Origin: an uncultured Pseudomonadota bacterium
Lineage (GTDB): Bacteria > SAR324 > NAC60-12
Direction: 5' to 3'
Assembly: GCA_913056375.1 (NCBI GenBank)
Contig: CAJXNF010000027.1
Coordinates: 1-15,689, forward strand
DNA length: 15,689 nt
Positions 13,542 through 15,689 of this stretch are shown one piece after another. The translations under genes were made by a program, and so were the position numbers. Below the pieces are notes generated by a model, which saw only the letters and a program-made list of their open reading frames with translations, made no database searches and was not told where the DNA came from. Numbering within the stretch: the first letter of the stretch is position 1; every line of letters starts with the position of its first letter.

Positions 13542-14258
13542 TCAGGGACGGTACTTGCGCTTGAGGCGCTCCAATTCATCATGAACATCCGTTTCTGCTG
13601 TTTGACGACGAGGCTGCTGGCGATTCGTACGCTGATAACGCTTAAGACGTTCCAATTCGGCTTCGATATCTGCCCGTGGATCATCATGGGCCTGAGTTTT
13701 TTCTTCTTTGGGTCTGCGGGTTTCCTCACCCGACCGAGATTGCTCTGTGCCTGAAGTAGAATGAGTAGAGGAGTTCTCTTCATGCCAGGCTTCCATCACT
13801 TCGCGATAGACCCGACGAGCCCAATCTAGCAGGAGTTCCAAGGGATCGGTTCGCTGAACACCAAATTGTTTGAGCAATCCTTCCACATCTTTCAGCAAAT
13901 CTTCCAGCGACGTTTCAGCAAAATCCGTGAAATCCTCCCTTGGGCGCTCATAGGATCGCTTCCGAGTCTGCGAAGAACTTGTGTTTGTGGAGGCTTTTTG
14001 GTGTGTTTGGGAGCGTTTTGCCTGCTGAGTGGTTCTCCGCCACTGTAAGTCATAGGCTTGACGTTTTGCTGAATGACTCAGGGTCTCGTAGGCTTGGGTC
14101 AGTTGCACAAAGCGGCGTTGTGCTTCCCGCTGGTCTGCCTCGGATTTGTGTTGCTGCAAATCTGGATGGTATTGCTTTGCGAGCCTTCGGAATGCCTTGC
14201 GAACCTCCTCGGTTGAAGCTGTCGGTGCCACCTGCAACAATTCGTAGTAATCAATCAT
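13542..14258 (-). CDS. J-domain (DnaJ-like) protein with a charged C-terminal tail
   Basis: 238 residues from ATG 14258 (MIDYYELLQVAPTAS); AGGA lies nine bases upstream. The frame stays open to 14438, but that stretch overlaps the divergent exonuclease gene and precedes the J domain. Residues 1-72 are a complete J domain with HPD at 31-33 and helices III/IV ending in AYETLSHSAKRQAYDLQW, so it should stimulate a DnaK-type ATPase. There is no Gly/Phe region, zinc finger or substrate-binding C-domain, so it is not a canonical DnaJ. The middle is Ser/Thr/Gln/Arg-rich and probably disordered, with a short predicted helical core (DFAETSLEDLLKDVEGLLKQ). The C-terminus carries a duplicated motif, ELERLKRYQR and ELERLKRKYR. 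The partner is unknown. Confidence 0.9.
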   Translation of the reverse strand: MIDYYELLQVAPTASTEEVRKAFRRLAKQYHPDLQQHKSEADQREAQRRFVQLTQAYETLSHSAKRQAYDLQWRRTTQQAKRSQTHQKASTNTSSSQTRKRSYERPREDFTDFAETSLEDLLKDVEGLLKQFGVQRTDPLELLLDWARRVYREVMEAWHEENSSTHSTSGTEQSRSGEETRRPKEEKTQAHDDPRADIEAELERLKRYQRTNRQQPRRQTAETDVHDELERLKRKYRP

Positions 14259-14284
14259 TTGTGTCTTTCCTGCACTGGGGAACG

Positions 14285-14890
14285 ATGGAACGGATCCTGT
14301 ACTTTGACCTGGAAACGAAGCGCGCAGCCGAGGAAGTTGGCGGCTGGAACAATATTGAAGACATGGGAATGTCTGTCGGAGTGATCTGGGACAGCTTCGA
14401 TGAACAACACCATGTCTACTTAGACTATCAAGCACCACAACTATTGGAACACTGCCGCAAGGCTGATTTGATCGTGGGCTTTAACCACGTGGAATTCGAC
14501 TACCGCGTCTTGGCCGGTGAATGTGCAGGCCAGCAGGAACAGCGGACAAGACTACGGACGGAACTAGCTGGCTTGCCCAACCTGGATATGCTGACTGAGT
14601 TGAAGAAATTACTCGGGCACCGCCTAAAATTGGAATCACTCGCCCGACCCACACTGGGAGCCGGTAAATCAGCTGACGGATTGCAGGCACTCCAGTGGTA
14701 TCGTGAAGACAAGTTAGATAAAATCATCGAATATTGTAAGGTCGATGTCGAGGTAACTCGTGATCTTCATCTCTACGCCTTGGAGCACGGTGAGTTGCTC
14801 TATGACTCACGGAGTGGAATCAAAACCGTATCTGTTACCTGGGGACAGCAGGCTCCCAAACGAGAGGTACAGCAGATGTCCTTGTTCTAA
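14285..14890 (+). CDS. DEDDy 3'-5' exonuclease-like protein with C-terminal clamp-binding motif
   Basis: 201 residues from ATG 14285, with GGGG four bases upstream. All DEDD nuclease motifs are visible: Exo I is YFDLET (D8, E10), Exo II is FNHVEFD (N67, D72) and Exo III is YCKVD (Y150, D154), the Tyr variant. It resembles the ribonuclease H-like exonuclease domain found in stand-alone YprB-type proteins. The chain ends QMSLF (197-201), the consensus pentapeptide by which bacterial polymerases and repair factors bind the DnaN sliding clamp, so it may act in replication or mismatch-type repair. The gene is divergent from the J-domain gene, with only 26 bp between starts, so its promoter must lie inside the opposing coding sequence. 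The transglycosylase gene follows after 15 bases. Confidence 0.85.
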   Translation: MERILYFDLETKRAAEEVGGWNNIEDMGMSVGVIWDSFDEQHHVYLDYQAPQLLEHCRKADLIVGFNHVEFDYRVLAGECAGQQEQRTRLRTELAGLPNLDMLTELKKLLGHRLKLESLARPTLGAGKSADGLQALQWYREDKLDKIIEYCKVDVEVTRDLHLYALEHGELLYDSRSGIKTVSVTWGQQAPKREVQQMSLF

Positions 14891-14905
14891 AAATTAGGGA
14901 AGCAG

Positions 14906-15689
14906 TTGATAGCAAGAATTCTGATGGCTAGTGCCTTGGCAATGCTGCTCTGGCCTCAATCGCTGCTCTCCCTCAAACAAGAACAACTCTTCGACTATTC
15001 CCCCACATATCACCTACCCAAACCAGATCCTTCTGGGAATTTTGGTTCACCCGTGCGTCCTTCTCGACCACTTTCCCTGGAGCACTTTCGGCAACCTTCC
15101 GCCTACGCTCCTGAACGCTTGTTAAGCTTGGCTCGTCAGTCGAGTTCCTTCACTCCGATATTACGACTAGATCAACCAACGACACCTGCTGTTGAACGCT
15201 TTACGAACTACTTGCTTCTTCAGGAATCCCTAGCACGCTGGCACTATCATTGGGGAACCCAAGCTCTGCCAGGGCAACGAAGCCAGACCCAGTTACACCA
15301 CTATTTTTTGAGTAGTTACTGGTTTCAAGAAAATCTACAGAGATTCCTAGCTCAGTCAGAATATGGATTCCCAGAGCTGGCACTAGTTCGGACGCTGAGT
15401 GCGATCCAAGCCAGTGCTTTCTTTCTGGAGGTATCTTACCCAACCATCTTCTGTTTGTTCTTCAAAGAATCTCGATTGGACTACAAGGCCGTCAGCGCCA
15501 GTGGAGCAAGGGGTCTTGGTCAATTGACAGGCATCGCCATCAAGCAGATTGAATTACTGCGTGAAGACACTGAGGAGCAAACTCGGCTGAACGCTGCATT
15601 ACATCATTTGCAGCAACGCTATGCCGATCCCACATGGCAGGGGGTTCTCAAAGAGTTAGGATACCAGGAAAAACTACCACAAAATCTCA
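14906..15689 (+). CDS. Lytic transglycosylase-like protein, C-terminus cut by window edge
   Basis: 261 codons are visible and the frame runs off the right edge. I prefer TTG 14906, preceded by AGGGA at five-base spacing; it gives a basic-hydrophobic signal peptide (M-IARILMASALAMLLWPQS). ATG 14924 has no ribosome site and would lose the basic residue. After a Pro-rich stretch (about 30-65) and a helical region comes an SLT-type catalytic domain. FFKESRLDYKAVSASGARGL (185-204) contains the catalytic Glu E188 and the A-x-S-x2-G-A-x-G-L-x-Q motif of Slt/MltC-like enzymes, which cleave peptidoglycan glycans to 1,6-anhydro products. It lies 15 bases after the exonuclease stop, so it is probably cotranscribed. 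Periplasmic; substrate range unknown. Part of the catalytic domain may lie outside the window. Confidence 0.83.
   Translation, partial: MIARILMASALAMLLWPQSLLSLKQEQLFDYSPTYHLPKPDPSGNFGSPVRPSRPLSLEHFRQPSAYAPERLLSLARQSSSFTPILRLDQPTTPAVERFTNYLLLQESLARWHYHWGTQALPGQRSQTQLHHYFLSSYWFQENLQRFLAQSEYGFPELALVRTLSAIQASAFFLEVSYPTIFCLFFKESRLDYKAVSASGARGLGQLTGIAIKQIELLREDTEEQTRLNAALHHLQQRYADPTWQGVLKELGYQEKLPQNL

Noticed and set aside
13940..14284. N-terminal extension of the exonuclease
   Set aside because: It is antisense to the J-domain coding sequence and the nuclease motif I begins right after ATG 14285.

Overview
The window looks like part of the chromosome of a Gram-negative, probably proteobacterial or delta-like bacterium of middling GC content. 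Support for an LPS-bearing outer membrane comes from lpxK, an LptC-like protein, a secretin and several signal-peptide proteins. I cannot assign a lineage more firmly from sequence alone. There are no transposases, integrases, CRISPR arrays, tRNAs or rRNAs that I can see, so this reads as ordinary chromosome with several uncharacterised genes.

Layout, left to right. (1) Minus strand 1-1074: an ammonium transporter whose C-terminus runs off the left edge, preceded by a 313-bp intergenic region with a possible sigma-54 promoter and several small repeats. (2) Minus strand 1388-6247, tightly packed and read right to left: a small membrane winged-helix protein, lpxK (lipid A 4'-kinase), def (peptide deformylase), a DUF192 gene split by an in-frame amber codon, a P-loop kinase with two ATP-cone domains, and an MFS transporter. 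(3) Minus strand 6355-11817, also read right to left: two small exported glycine-zipper proteins, an LptC-like protein, a left-handed beta-helix protein, a DUF423 membrane protein and a large orphan secretin. Most junctions are a few bases apart or overlap as ATGA. (4) Plus strand 11946-12572: a third exported glycine-zipper protein, divergent from the other two and clearly related to them. (5) Minus strand 12597-14258: a membrane-anchored family 2 glycosyltransferase and a J-domain protein. (6) Plus strand 14285-15689: a DEDDy exonuclease with a C-terminal sliding-clamp motif, then a lytic transglycosylase cut by the right edge.

The common thread is the cell envelope: lipid A synthesis, LPS export, an outer-membrane secretin, a peptidoglycan lyase, and small exported proteins ending in an aromatic residue. 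The most likely undescribed element is the trio of paralogous exported proteins at 10919-12572. Each has a signal peptide, two GxxxGxxxG segments and a C-terminal Phe, and they lie beside the LptC-like gene and upstream of the orphan secretin. Two other observations deserve a check: the amber codon inside the DUF192 gene, in a window where none of the 16 visible gene ends uses TAG, and the QMSLF clamp motif ending the exonuclease.
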